A stretch of 64,000 nucleotides of DNA, from positions 6,034,001 through 6,098,000 of the forward strand of contig OU744737.1 in the NCBI GenBank assembly GCA_916613615.1, written 5' to 3'. The notes beneath the pieces were generated by a model that was given only the letters and a program-made list of their open reading frames with translations, made no database searches and was not told where the DNA came from. The stretch's first letter is position 1; every line of letters begins with the position of its first letter. Below are positions 33,682-44,105 of the stretch, in pieces. This stretch comes from Steromphala cineraria (Eukaryota; Mollusca; Gastropoda; Trochida; Trochidae). Made by a program: the position numbers and the translations under genes.

Positions 33682-35545
33682 ATACCCCTCTACGAAGTAA
33701 GCGGGGGTATATAGCGGTCATTCCGTCCATCTGTCCTTCCGTTCCTCCGTCCAGTCAATTATCTAAAAAACCTTTAGGTCTAGATCAATCAATCTTTGCA
33801 CATATGTTAATCATAACCTTGTCTACAATGTTGACCACTTTTTAATTTATTTTATTGGTCGTTTCCATGGAAACGTCACTTTTTGGACTGAGTTATATGG
33901 TGTACAATGGGGACAGATTTTCTCACACTTATAACACCTAGATGAGTGAAATCTTGGTTATTGGTGCTCCTGATAACTCTTGATCGAGTTCGAAAGCAAT
34001 TTCCGAAAATTTATTAGCAGCCCTGTCTAAGGACGGGGCTGCTATCAGTTTTTGTGAAGTTTCCATCGCCGCCGCCGCCGCCGCCGCCGCCGCACTCGTA
34101 CTACTAGCTATAACTTTTTTCCACTAAGCTTTCCAGAACTCTTATTCATACCTTACTACTCGTACCTCGGGGGAACGATTTTGACATGTTCACTTTCAAG
34201 GTCAAAGGTCAAGGTCACGAGATATGTATTCACTCTAAGAATTCCTTGTAAACGTGATAACTTGAAAAGTTTTTGTGCAATGAAGCTCTAACTTGGTATA
34301 TATCATCCTTGGAAAAGTAAAAAAATTTGAAAAGGTTTCGGCTACAATCCATCAAAGGTCAAGGTCACAGCAAGGTCATGACTTAAGCATGGTTTAGCGA
34401 AAATGATTTATTTAACTATGAACACTTTTAATCTATACATGATTGTTATACTCAATAAAAAGTGTTCAATTATTGTGTGACCTTGAAGGTCAAAGGTCAA
34501 GGTCATGAGATATGAGTTATTGCAATTCCTTGTAAACAAAATAACTTGAAAAGTTTTTGTGCTATAAAGTTTAGATTTTGTATATATTATCTCTTGAGAA
34601 GTACAAAATTTTCAAAAAGTTTTGGGTACGAACTGTCGAAGGTCAAGGTCACAGCAAGGTCAACATATATGGAGAAAATGGATTAATTTAATTTTTAACA
34701 CTTTATTTCATTACAATAATGTTATACTCAATGAAATGTGTTCATTGATTGTGTGACCTTGAGTGTCAAAGGTCAAGGTCACGAGAAAATTCCCAATTTG
34801 GTGAGGCCTGTAAAAGGCGGAACAGGGTAAGGCGAAACCCCAAGTTCGGGGGCTGCTCTGCTTTTGCGGTATCCCGCAAACGCTAATCTAGTTTTGACAG
34901 AGTTATGGCCCTTGTTTCTGAAATTGGACTTGGAACGATTAACAGATCTGATGCTCCAATTGGGACAGATTTTCTCAGAAATTATAACACCTAGGTAAAT
35001 GAAAATTTGGTTACGGATACACCTGATGATACTCTTAATCTCGTTCGAAAGCCATTTCCGAAAATTTATTATGGCCCTTGTTTCTGAAATTGGACTTGGA
35101 GCAACTAACATGCAGGTCTGATGCTCCAATGGGGACAGATTTTCTCAGAAACTGTTACACCTAGGTAAATGAAATTTTGGTTATGGATCGACCTGATGAA
35201 AGCTGTTACCGAATTCGCAGTTATGGCCCTTGGATTTGGGTTTGAACTGCAAATGACTAGTCTGATGCTCTAATTTGGGCACGTTTTATCTGAAACTTTT
35301 ACAGTTAAGTAGATGAAATTGTGTTTTTGTTTCACCTGATGATACTCTTGACTCTTGCAAAGGACCACCGATATGCTCAAATGGGGGCAATTGTACTACA
35401 AGTATTCTTGTGAATTTAGTATTGGGGTTTCAGTGGAAAGAAGACTTACACAATGACTTACTGCATACTATTACTTTAATACAACTTTTTAAGAGTCTTT
35501 GAACAAAGTGGGGAGCGGGGGTATGTGAGCTCTGCTCACTTCTTC
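33682..35545 (+). mobile_element. Family C element, copy C1, with B2 nested inside
   Basis: The 5' end is a hairpin-forming ATACCCCTCTACG...GCGGGGGTATA (33682-33711), followed by a CCGTCC-type microsatellite. The core units carry TATGGCCCTTGTTTCTGAAA and GATGCTCCAATGGGGACAGA at about 34905, 35071 and 35223 (spacing 150-165 bp). At the 3' end GGGGGTAT (35517-35524) complements the 5' ATACCCC, and a perfect hairpin GTGAGC-TCT-GCTCAC (35525-35539) follows. This is the same overall plan as families A and B. Non-coding; a 116-codon minus frame at 34779-35129 is accidental. Confidence 0.75.
34016..34891 (+). mobile_element. Family B element, copy B2, inserted in C1
   Basis: 5' hairpin AGCAGCCCTGTC-TAAG-GACGGGGCTGCT (34016-34043), (CCG)n tract at about 34068-34093, core modules with AAGGTCAAAGGTCAAGGTCA, 3' GGGGGCTGCT, terminal hairpin TTTGCGG-TATC-CCGCAAA, and CTAATCTAG at the end. 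It interrupts a family C unit after AAAATTTATT, as the uninterrupted unit at 35041-35070 shows. Confidence 0.8.
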
Positions 35546-35975
35546 ACTTGTTTATTAAACATTCCAGGTATTCTCACTATTCTGCATCTAGAGGATGAAT
35601 TTGGCATTGGACTTTGACCATGGACGAAAGAACTTGGTTGGAACTTGAAGATATATACTATACTGTTCATCCAAATACCTTGTGATGAAAATCAGATTCT
35701 TGGAATTTAAGGTTGCAGCAGTTATAAAACTTGAACTATGAGCTTATATTTTGATTGATAGAGCTTGGTTTTGATTGAAATTATGCATGCAAATATAAAC
35801 AGTGCATTAATTTATATTCAAGAATGTTTTCCTTTTTTCTCCACTCATTTAAAGAATTCATGCTGCTTAAAAGAAACCCATCACCTTTCCTAATACAAAA
35901 AATACCAAACATTTTTAGAACATTTATATGTTAAGAATGAAACACAATTTTCAAAACGTTATCCCTCGTCATTTG
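35546..35975. other. Non-coding spacer
   Basis: AT-rich; no gene or repeat recognised. Confidence 0.4.
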
Positions 35976-36285
35976 TATACCCCTGCTACGACATAGTCGG
36001 GGGTATATAGTGCTCCGCTGACTCAAAAACTTCTAATTTGGTATGGATGATACCTATGTGATGTAGATGTGCCTTTTGGGGGTTTGAATTCCAGGGTACC
36101 AACATGTTTTGAAATTTTGGCTTTAAATTGACCAAATGTCTGACTTTGTTCCGTTGAAAACTACTCGACTTATAAACTACATATTTGGTATGGATGTTAC
36201 CTATGTGGTGCAGTTGTACCTTTTGGTTGTTTGATATTCCAGGGTACCAAAATATTTTGAAATATTTACCCTAAAAAGACCTGAC
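35976..36285 (+). mobile_element. Element fragment with family C-like 5' hairpin and ~147-bp core
   Basis: Starts TATACCCCTGCTACGACATA and folds back on TCGGGGGTATATA (35976-36008). Two core units follow, with TTTGGTATGG at 36037 and 36184 (147-bp period). The core resembles family E more than C1, so head and core may come from different subfamilies. No 3' end is seen before the Helentron relic. Confidence 0.65.
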
Positions 36286-36286
36286 T

Positions 36287-37444
36287 TTGTTCCGTTTCCA
36301 TTGGAGGATATTCAAAGCTGGAATGGCTTACGTTGCACTCAGTGGGGTTACATCTTTGAAGGGCTTGTTCCTAATCAAAGACGATTATATTCCTGACACC
36401 ATTTATGCAAACAGCAAGGTAGAAACAGCTCTTTCTGGGATGCCATCAGCAGCAGTTCTACAAAGATGGAATGCTATAACCCCTCCAAATCCTTCAGAAA
36501 AGACTACACTGTATTAGCAAGTCACAACACAGGACTCCTACCACTTTTGACTGACTTGAGAAGCCACACCTTCTTACAAGCAGTCTAAGTAAACCTAGCC
36601 TCACTATACTTCCGTTACACTGCTATACTGAGTCTAGAAAGGTCTGGTTGAGGGTCGCGTCAGCCGACCTTTCTGAGACCTATGACCCTCCAATGTTATA
36701 CCTGCGAAGGCAGACTATCGTGGCTTGGTAAGATCAGTTCTGATTGGTCCACTTGGTCACGTGGGCTGACGCGACTCTCAATCAAGCCTTTCTAGACTCA
36801 GTATAGCAGTGTAACGGCTAATAGTGAGGCTAGGTTTACTTAGACTGTCTTACAAGCTGCAGACATCATTGCTTTACAAGAAGTGTGGCTCCTTCCCAAC
36901 CAATCTGTTGTGACACCACTACCACCTCCTTGAGAGCTGCAGAGATCAGTACCAGTCAACAGAGTGTGCACCACCGTCTCTGAAAAGACCTGGGAAAGGA
37001 GGAGTAGGGATGCTGATACATCAAGAGTTTGCCTATGTTGAGATCGATACATCATCCATTCAGCTGGAATGCCTTGGAGTTCATTTGATATCACAGTCAC
37101 TTTCTGTTTTCACAGTCTACAGACCACCAACTCTTTCATTGAAACATTTCAGATCTGAAATTAACAGACGAGTTACCCTTGCTCTATCACAAAAGACTGT
37201 TGTCCTTGGTGATTTCAATGTGGATTTGAGCAAGCACACCTCGTCATCCCTGCTTCCTGAATCTTTTCAACAGCTGATTAAGCATCCGACAACAAGGAAG
37301 GCAACACTCATCGATCATGTCTATGTAAGGGATGTACTTTATCGAAGAGCTGGTGTCGTTCCATGCTACTACAGCTTACATGACATCACCTATACTGTAA
37401 TTGCTAAAATCCAGTGCTCAAGGTACATCCTTAATTCAATCTGA
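36287..37444 (+). pseudogene. Helentron relic: PIF1/RepHel helicase C-terminus and AP-like endonuclease
   Basis: 36287-36517 reads FKAGMAYVALSGVTSLKGLF and ends IYANSKVETALSGM. That is the C-terminal motif of the PIF1-type helicase in Helitron/Helentron RepHel proteins. In another frame, beginning about 36510, comes an endonuclease/exonuclease/phosphatase domain: NTGLLPLL, then DIIALQEVWL (catalytic Glu), then from 37010 the SVFTVYRPP, VVLGDFNVDL (GDFN box), LIDHVYV and SLHDITYTVI segments. A RepHel followed by an AP-like endonuclease is diagnostic of Helentrons among rolling-circle transposons. Breaks: Rep and most of the helicase are missing, the helicase-endonuclease junction is frame-shifted, and a 267-bp TIR element interrupts the endonuclease. 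It is dead, but of the class able to move HINE-type elements. Confidence 0.85.
36581..36847. mobile_element. 267-bp long-TIR element with 9-bp target duplication (MULE-like)
   Basis: Inverted repeats of about 86 bp with few mismatches start CAGTCTAAGTAAACC and end GGTTTACTTAGACTG. They are flanked by exact 9-bp direct repeats TCTTACAAG (36572-36580 and 36848-36856). Long TIRs with 9-bp target duplications fit Mutator-like elements. It interrupts the endonuclease frame of the Helentron relic and is therefore younger. No coding capacity. Confidence 0.9.
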
Positions 37445-38332
37445 TGCAAAACTCTGCTTTTATTTCAGCATCAAATCATTTAGAATTTTGAATAGTTAGT
37501 TTTTGAATAGTTTGTTTGCTACAATTGTGGAGTTGATAGGTTATTTATTCAAGTTGAATTATACAGAGAACAATAATGGTGCTTTATGATAGTATTGTTT
37601 AGAGGTTTGGAGCATTTGAGGAAGGGGGAGACATCTGTTTTTACGGGTAAAAAAACTTTCTAGTTTAAATCTGCGACTTGTTTCACACATACACATTCCT
37701 AGTCATATCATCTCATAATTTGGAATACCTTGTGTATTTTTTATTTCATTTTTAATTTATCGTTTTCAGAGGAATCCAATTCCAGAGTGGAAGAAGAACG
37801 TAAGGAATGCCCAGAAGAAACTTATCAGATTACAAAGGCTATGATGCCAAAGATTCAAACTTGGAATATGTTCTTTAATCGATAACAATCACCTTGATTT
37901 ATTCATGAACAGATACGTGCAAAATAGTTCTATAATTGTTTACAAGTACCTATTCAACGTATGCAAAGTAGCCTTATTGAAGCTGTGGAAATGCCCATTT
38001 CATTGTGTAAGGGGGAATATAAGTGCAGGAAAATGAACATACATGGTTCCAAGTGAAAGACAATGTATTTATACTAAATGGAGCAGTGACGAATTAAATA
38101 TATGATGAAAAGTTCAGCCATGCGTTTCCTTTTTCTTACACAAAATGTGAATCTTTATGATTAATGTTGTTCTCCGAATATGGATGATTGGTTTGTGTTA
38201 TGAGATATTTGACACTATCAAAATAATACTGAAGCACAATAGTGAACAGACATAGGGAGAACAAATCTGCTCCAACACATAATCCTCATTGAACATTTAA
38301 GAAGTAAACACATCAGTGCAGACATGTTGGCT
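37445..38332. other. Non-coding stretch
   Basis: A short plus-strand segment at 37770-37850 reads NPIPEWKKNVRNAQKKL but cannot be tied to a family. Otherwise AT-rich without a supported gene. Confidence 0.4.
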
Positions 38333-39850
38333 CATCCTTGACACAGATGCGAGCGATTTTGCTATTGGCGTAGTTCTAAGTCAGGTTCAGGACAGGTTAA
38401 AAATACCTACTGCTTAGCTATAGGCAAGTAGAACACTGACAAAACCAGAGAGAATTTACAGTGTCACCTGGAAGGAACTTTTGGCAGTTGTTAACATTGT
38501 CAATCATTTCAAACCTTATCTCTATGGTAAATCCTTCCTCATCAGAACAGATCAAGGTGCCTGTTTAATCCAGTTCAAAGAACCTTCCGGAAGAATAGTT
38601 AGAACTTCTATCTTCTACCACTATGAAATAGATCACAGGCCTGGTCGTAAACACGCAACTACAGATGGTCTTTCTCGCCTCTCATGCCGACACCTGAAGA
38701 CTCGTCTGTAACTAGGGAAGTCTGACAATTACAGTTGGTCGATGCAAGTCATCAGGACTTAATCGACAATCAAAAGATTGATGAGGACATAAGTAAAGTG
38801 TTAACTTTTCTAGAGAAGGGGAAAAAGCCAAAATGGTCAGAAATTTCTATGTGTAGTGAAGCTGTTGTGTGTATTTGAGGACACGTTAACCATTGTTAAT
38901 GGTGTACTTTGTAGAAAGTTTGAGACAAAACATAATAAATTTGTACTTCAAGCACTTATACCCAAAAACAAACAGAAGTTAATCCTTGAGCAATCTCATG
39001 ATAGTTTGACAGGAGGGCATCTAGGAATAAAGAAGACAGTAGAAAAGATAAGACAAAAGTACTACTGGTGTGGGCTCCGAAAAGATGTAGAGTTATGAAT
39101 TCAGTCTTGCGATGCTTGTTGTAAACGTAAACCACCTCCAAGAAAACGTCAAGGTCCAATGCAGTTTTCTGGGGCAGGAGTTCCTATGGAACAGGTAGAA
39201 ACTGAAAACGAGAACATCTACATCATAGTGGTTTCAGATTATTTCAAATGGGAAGAGGCATATGCAATGCCGAACCAAGAAGCAATAACTGTTGCAGAAA
39301 CGCTTGTTGAAAATTTTATCACTTAGTTTGGTATACCTTGACAGATTCATACTGACCAGGGGAGACAATTTGAGTCAAAATTATTTCAGGGCATGTGTAA
39401 ATTACTTAACATTTCATGTCGTAAATTTGTATATACTTTACTTTACTTGTTCTGTCTTACCCATCCTTTGTTATGGTTGGTTCGCCACTCGCAACACATT
39501 CATAAAACTAGGACAACACCATTTCATCCAAGATCTGACGGAATGGTTGAGAGATATAAACGAAGATTTAAGGCTATGTTAAGTATAAACGAACATTTAA
39601 GGCTATGTTAAGTGTATTTTTAAGTAAAAATAAGAGGGACTGGTGATTTTTACTTTCCTTTTCTGACTATGGATTACCGTTCAACGGTACATGAAAGTAC
39701 TAACTTCACCCCTAGCTTATTGATGCCAGGGAGAGAAATAAATCTGCCAGTAGATATGTTTGTAGGCCTCCCAATCCAAGATAATGTTACTTCAACCCAT
39801 CAATGGGTAAATGTTGTCAAAGGTCGTCTTTAAGAAGTATTTGTCCTGGC
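38333..39850 (+). pseudogene. Ty3/Gypsy retrotransposon pol relic (RNase H and integrase)
   Basis: RNase H begins with ILDTDASDFAIGVVLS at about 38337 and continues to DHRPGRKHATTDGLSRL (38630-38690). The integrase HHCC zinc-binding region follows at about 38960-39125 (SHDSLTGGHLGI, then CDACCKRK). The catalytic core has VVSDYF (39229), the HTDQG box (39345) and a late HPRSDGMVER segment (39520). After it comes YRSTVHESTNFTPSLLMPGR (about 39675), a usual post-core segment. Several stops and frame changes break it, and no LTRs or upstream gag/RT are visible. The encoded enzymes would degrade template RNA and insert cDNA; this copy cannot. Confidence 0.88.
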
Positions 39851-40825
39851 CAGGAAGCACCTGAAACAACATCAATAAAGACAGAAAAAGTACTTGGACA
39901 AATATACTTAAACTACTGATGGCCTCCCGAGTGTATCAATCTTTAGAGGCCGACAGCCCCAAGTCATGCCGCTATACGACCAGCACTCATGACACATCCC
40001 AATTCCAGCTACCTGGAGGAATGTGGAGGAGACCCATGAGGCTGCACCACCCACACCAGAGTGCAGCACACCCTTCGTCCAGCCCACAAGGGGACATGGA
40101 CGATGCCCTTATATAATCCGATACGGGCCAGCCCACAAGGGGACATGGACGATGCCCTTATATAATCCGATACGGGCCGGTCCCAGTTCCACCCTTCAGT
40201 AACTGGCACCTCGACTTCGACGCCCAGAATCTTGTAACGGAAGCCTGGGAAGTACTCCAGAGCTTAGCCCCACCCCCTCCTACCCAGAGACCATCAGGAT
40301 CCCGAAGTACGGGCCAGAGTACACTCCACATAACAGGGCGACAATTTATTTGCGGCAGCCTTTCACTCTAATACCGGAATTGACCGGATTTTATAAACCG
40401 GAAGTGGCCTTCCGCCGGCTGATAAACCGGAAGTTACCACCGGAGACCACACTGGCATAACCGGAAAGTCTTCAAGTCAGACTTGTGTTTGTTTTGCTTT
40501 AGTATCTTTTTGGGGTATCCCCGTTTAAGATAATAGTTAATGAGATTTAGGGCATGTTTCTCATATTCTATGTCAGAAGAGCAGATTCTTCTGAGTCGTA
40601 CGAATTGACTGAATGGTCCTTTCGTCTTTACATGTGTGGGGTGACATGAAGTGTAAAGCAAATAAGAGTGCGTGTCAGTGGGTTTACAGAAAAGAGTAAA
40701 CTTTAAAGTGTTGAGTTTATTTTCAATCGAATGTGTCTAGAAAGGAGACTTTTGCACATACTGTTTTGTTAAGTGAGTAAGTAGACCACATTTTTGCTCG
40801 TGCAATTGTAGTTCTTTGTGGGATA
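39851..40825. other. Region between Gypsy and Penelope relics
   Basis: Contains a 65-codon plus frame at 39919-40116 with no recognised domain, an exact 49-bp tandem duplication (40081-40178), and repeated ACCGGAAGT motifs at about 40395-40460. No supported gene. Confidence 0.45.
40081..40178. repeat. 49-bp exact tandem duplication
   Basis: Two head-to-tail copies of a unit starting AGCCCACAAGGGGACATGGA. Confidence 0.93.
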
Positions 40826-41539
40826 TTGAAGAGCAGGAGGGATCTCCTACAGCCTGGACCTAAACCACCGAAAGACAATTCGTCACAGGTACTAGTTTGC
40901 GACTATAACCCTATGAACATGGTGCTCAAACAAATCATCAGAAAACGCTGGGCACTCCTCAGCGGCTCTGAGATTTGCACTAAGATCTTTCTGTCTCCCC
41001 CAATTACCGCCTTCAGGCGCAATCAGAACCTGAAAGACCTTCTAGTTAGATCTAGTCTAACTTACCCGCGCCCACCCCCACAAATAAGAGGTAGGACAGT
41101 CAACTTTTTAGATGACGTGTGTGATAGAGATAACTTCAAAATCGGCTCTTATCTGTCCAAACAAAACCACTTTGTCTGCACATACACAGGCCGAAAATAT
41201 ACCACAAAGAACTACAATTGCACAAGCAAAAATGTAGTCTACTTACTCACTTGCAACAAATGCAAGAAACAGTGTGTGGGGGAAACAAAAAGGAATTTCA
41301 AAATTAGGCTGTCTGAACATTTTGCAGACATTACCCACAAGAGAGACAAACCAGTTGCTCACCATTTCAATCTCCCAGATCACTCCAAGAGCGATCTCCA
41401 ATACCATGTTATTGCTCAACTCAGGCAGAATCCTGAGCGGGAGAACACCACCACAGTCTGCAGATCACTCGAGTTTAAGTGGATATTTGAGCTACACACG
41501 TTCCAAACGCAGGGACTCAATGACAAGATAATTGGTTGA
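40826..41539 (+). CDS. Penelope-like element C-terminal fragment with GIY-YIG endonuclease
   Basis: Uninterrupted frame of about 237 codons (opened at a non-ATG codon, so the true start is upstream and lost). The first part, YNPMNMVLKQIIRKRW then PPITAFRRNQNLKDLLVRSS, is the linker after the reverse transcriptase in Penelope-like elements. The C-terminal part, NVVYLLTCNKCKKQCVGET followed by IRLSEH and a conserved LPDHS segment, is the GIY-YIG nuclease. The first GIY-like block (VVYLL) and the second (CVGET) are recognisable; the usual Tyr of YVG is Cys here. No reverse transcriptase motifs are found upstream, consistent with 5' truncation. Intactness of the frame suggests a relatively young fragment. 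The family call is motif-based. Confidence 0.87.
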   Translation: MKSRRDLLQPGPKPPKDNSSQVLVCDYNPMNMVLKQIIRKRWALLSGSEICTKIFLSPPITAFRRNQNLKDLLVRSSLTYPRPPPQIRGRTVNFLDDVCDRDNFKIGSYLSKQNHFVCTYTGRKYTTKNYNCTSKNVVYLLTCNKCKKQCVGETKRNFKIRLSEHFADITHKRDKPVAHHFNLPDHSKSDLQYHVIAQLRQNPERENTTTVCRSLEFKWIFELHTFQTQGLNDKIIG

Positions 41540-41754
41540 AATATCCTCTTTTATTTCTCCTCCTATTATCTTCTGATCCTTTCAACCATATTCTTATATG
41601 GACAAACCATAGCGACAACATTCCACAACGTTACCCATATGATGTCATTTTGGCACCACCGACACTCGCGTCTATGACGTCACAGCCATCACGTCATACC
41701 GGTGCCAGACTAACGGCTCTACGTCATTCTCTAGCTGACTCCCAGCGTTTGAAG

Positions 41755-42290
41755 ATGTCTACCAAAGTTAGATTCAGTTGCCACCTTTGTGAAACAACAG
41801 TCTCACGACGTGATGCCCTCGCCCGCCACATCAAGGTGAAGCATGGAAACCGGGCCTACGCTTGTGTGATCTGCGATAAATCCTACCATCGCAAAGACGA
41901 CTGCATAACTCACATCTATATGAAGCATGCATACAGCGGCCCAAAGTCGGAACTGAAGAAGTTCTTTAGGGAAACACGGCCTGTGACAAACTTTTATACC
42001 TGGACATGGTAGATGTCCGTGCATTATCCTTAAAGGACCTGCTCCCATTTCCCCACTTTGCAACTGGTCTCACTCAACTGACCCTGTCTTTCTCATTACA
42101 GAGCCCTGGGAGATCCTTCCAACTCTTCCGTGCGATGCCATCCCCGCCAGGATACCGCCATATCGGTACGGGCTTTAACCCGTACGAGAACCCGGAAACC
42201 AGGAAACAATTGGATTCCATACTCGATGAATACAGGACTCTAGTGGACCCAACAGCGGAACACAGTGACATCCTCGCCAGTATTTTGTAA
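41755..42290 (+). CDS. Small protein with two C2H2 zinc fingers, possibly spliced
   Basis: From ATG at 41755 the frame has two back-to-back C2H2 fingers: CHLCETTVSRRDALARH with H four residues on, then CVICDKSYHRKDDCITH with H four residues on. The frame stops at 42012. TG|GTAGAT at 42008/42009 is donor-like, and TTTCTCATTACAG ends at 42101. Joining at that AG gives a stop, whereas an AG two bases later would keep a second frame open to 42290. Splicing is therefore uncertain. CRE-like TGACGTCA lies upstream at about 41677. It follows the Penelope-like frame by 215 bp and may belong to that element or be independent. Nucleic-acid binding is likely from the fingers; function otherwise unknown. 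Confidence 0.5.
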
Positions 42291-43228
42291 CATGTGTGCC
42301 TCGGCTAAGCCTGTCGACTAGTAACGTGTACCCTTCTTTTTATAAATGTTTTTTTCCACCTCGGAAATTAAACTTATACTTTACTCAAAACTTTTTGTGA
42401 TGTGTATTCAAACGGGCCCCTACAGTTCACTCCTCAACTGTATGGGCCTCCGAGCTCTAGGTTCACTGAACTTACAGCTACACTCTCTACATCATATATT
42501 TATATGATGTATTAAATAGAACTTTAGAATCATTCTTTCTATTATACTATCATTAAGATAATGCCAACTGTTAGATGTTTCATCTATTCACTCTCTTCAG
42601 TAACGATTATAAATTCATAGTTTGTCATTTTATAAACACGCAGGCTGCTAAGCTTTACGTTAACTGAACCTAGAGCTTAACGTGTTCTAATATGCCATTA
42701 TCAATGATGTATTCATTAGTTAGTTAATAGTATCTCTATCTCTAACTTACATATATTCGCTCTCATACGAATATATTTACTGACTCAATGAGCAAAAATC
42801 CAGATGTTTCACACAGGTAATCATCTATTAGCTCTCCCAAACATCCACTATCATGTCATAGTGTATCACTTAAAAATACATAAATAACTACATAACACAA
42901 TTCGATGTTTTAAATGTTTGATGTAGAGCAGCAGTCAGCACGCCCCGCATCTGAAACATAAAAACAACCTGTTTTTAATAACAATACACACCATTTCACA
43001 TCATACACTAACTCTTTAAGCAATCCCTTAAAGAGTAATCAATTTGTGTAAAAATTACACTTATTATTTAACCACATAAACCTAAAAATACATAGGTTTG
43101 TTTACTCTTAAAAAATACGATTTTTAAGAGCCCCACCGGCATCACCGGCAAAAACACTGATAACACCGACTGTTTGTGACCACCGGTAAATCACCGGCCA
43201 TCTCCGACCCCACCGTGTATGAGTTTAG
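42291..43228. other. Non-coding stretch
   Basis: AT-rich, with two inverted related segments (TCTAGGTTCACTGAACTTA near 42458 against TTAACTGAACCTAGAGCTTA near 42660), and a patch of ACCGG repeats at 43135-43200. No gene. Confidence 0.45.
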
Positions 43229-43236
43229 TATATAAG
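43229..43236 (+). promoter_or_regulatory. TATA box candidate
   Basis: TATATAAG in a GC-richer context, about 260 bp upstream of the ATG at 43495. A transcription start near 43260 would suit. Predicted from sequence only. Confidence 0.45.
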
Positions 43237-43494
43237 GCACACTTACTCTGCTATCTTTGTCTAACGAGTTCACTCAAGAACGAAACTAGTTAACACCAAG
43301 GAAGCCAATCAGCCTCAATCCGGTCTCAACCATACATCTTTATAAGGAGGGTAAAACGTTCAGTTTATTTGAAGTCTGATGAGTCCTACTCTATGGACGA
43401 AACTAGTCACTTTATCCACAACTACTGCCTCTTAGGCGTCATAAGGCCAACTTGTCTTACTTATTCTTAAATCCTTCTGCCTTCTTCGCATAAG

Positions 43495-44105
43495 ATGTCC
43501 ACCACAATTACGCCAGCCCCATCATGCGCCAGCTTCACAAGCATGATAGAAGTTGAGTCTCACAATGAGCCACCATCTTCCAAACGCAGGAAGATTGATT
43601 TCGACCTGGGGACTATCACAGCTGGCATTGAAGATACCAAAGCTGTCCAAATTACTGCTAACATGCAGGAATATCCGCAACACACAGTCCAAGTCTGCCC
43701 GCCTGATTGTGACCATTCAATTTCTGGAATGGTGCCAGCAGGCTGACATTGTGCCCCGACCAGGTCACCCTCCCAAACGTACAGGCTACGTTCCCGAGGA
43801 CCTAGCTTAGGCCAGGTCGACCTCGGCTAAAATCATGTCTCTGGTTCTCCTTGCAAACTACCTTGACCTGTTGAGAAGAAAACAACAATCGCTTGAAAAT
43901 AGCATCACTGAAATTCAACTTTCCCGCCGGATATGGAGTCCAAACACAGGGACACCATCACGGCCATCATGGACAGAGAAACAGAGTCCACACAATCCAA
44001 ACTATCTATGAAGATTGTGGAAATCAAAGAGTTGTTTACCGACCACATGCCCTTTGACTGGCAGAAGTTTGTTCATGGGACCCTCCCTAACAAACCCCTA
44101 TATTA
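43495..44105 (+). pseudogene. Possible Penelope-like element N-terminal region, frame-broken
   Basis: Three overlapping plus-strand frames carry one apparent protein signal. 43495-43746 opens with a Ser/Pro-rich leader and a basic SSKRRKIDF patch. A second frame at 43553-43810 has VTIQFLEWCQQADIVP. A later part has LANYLDLLRRKQQSLENSI (about 43850-43910), and the last begins ESKHRDTITAIMDRE (about 43937) and ends FDWQKFVHGTLP. A fixed-length helical region with 'FL..C...IVP' followed by coiled coil resembles the region N-terminal to the reverse transcriptase in Penelope-like elements. I rate this as a resemblance, not an identification. Confidence 0.35.

Noticed and set aside
34779..35129. 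116-codon minus-strand frame
   Set aside because: Lies across the B2/C1 junction inside two non-coding mobile elements.
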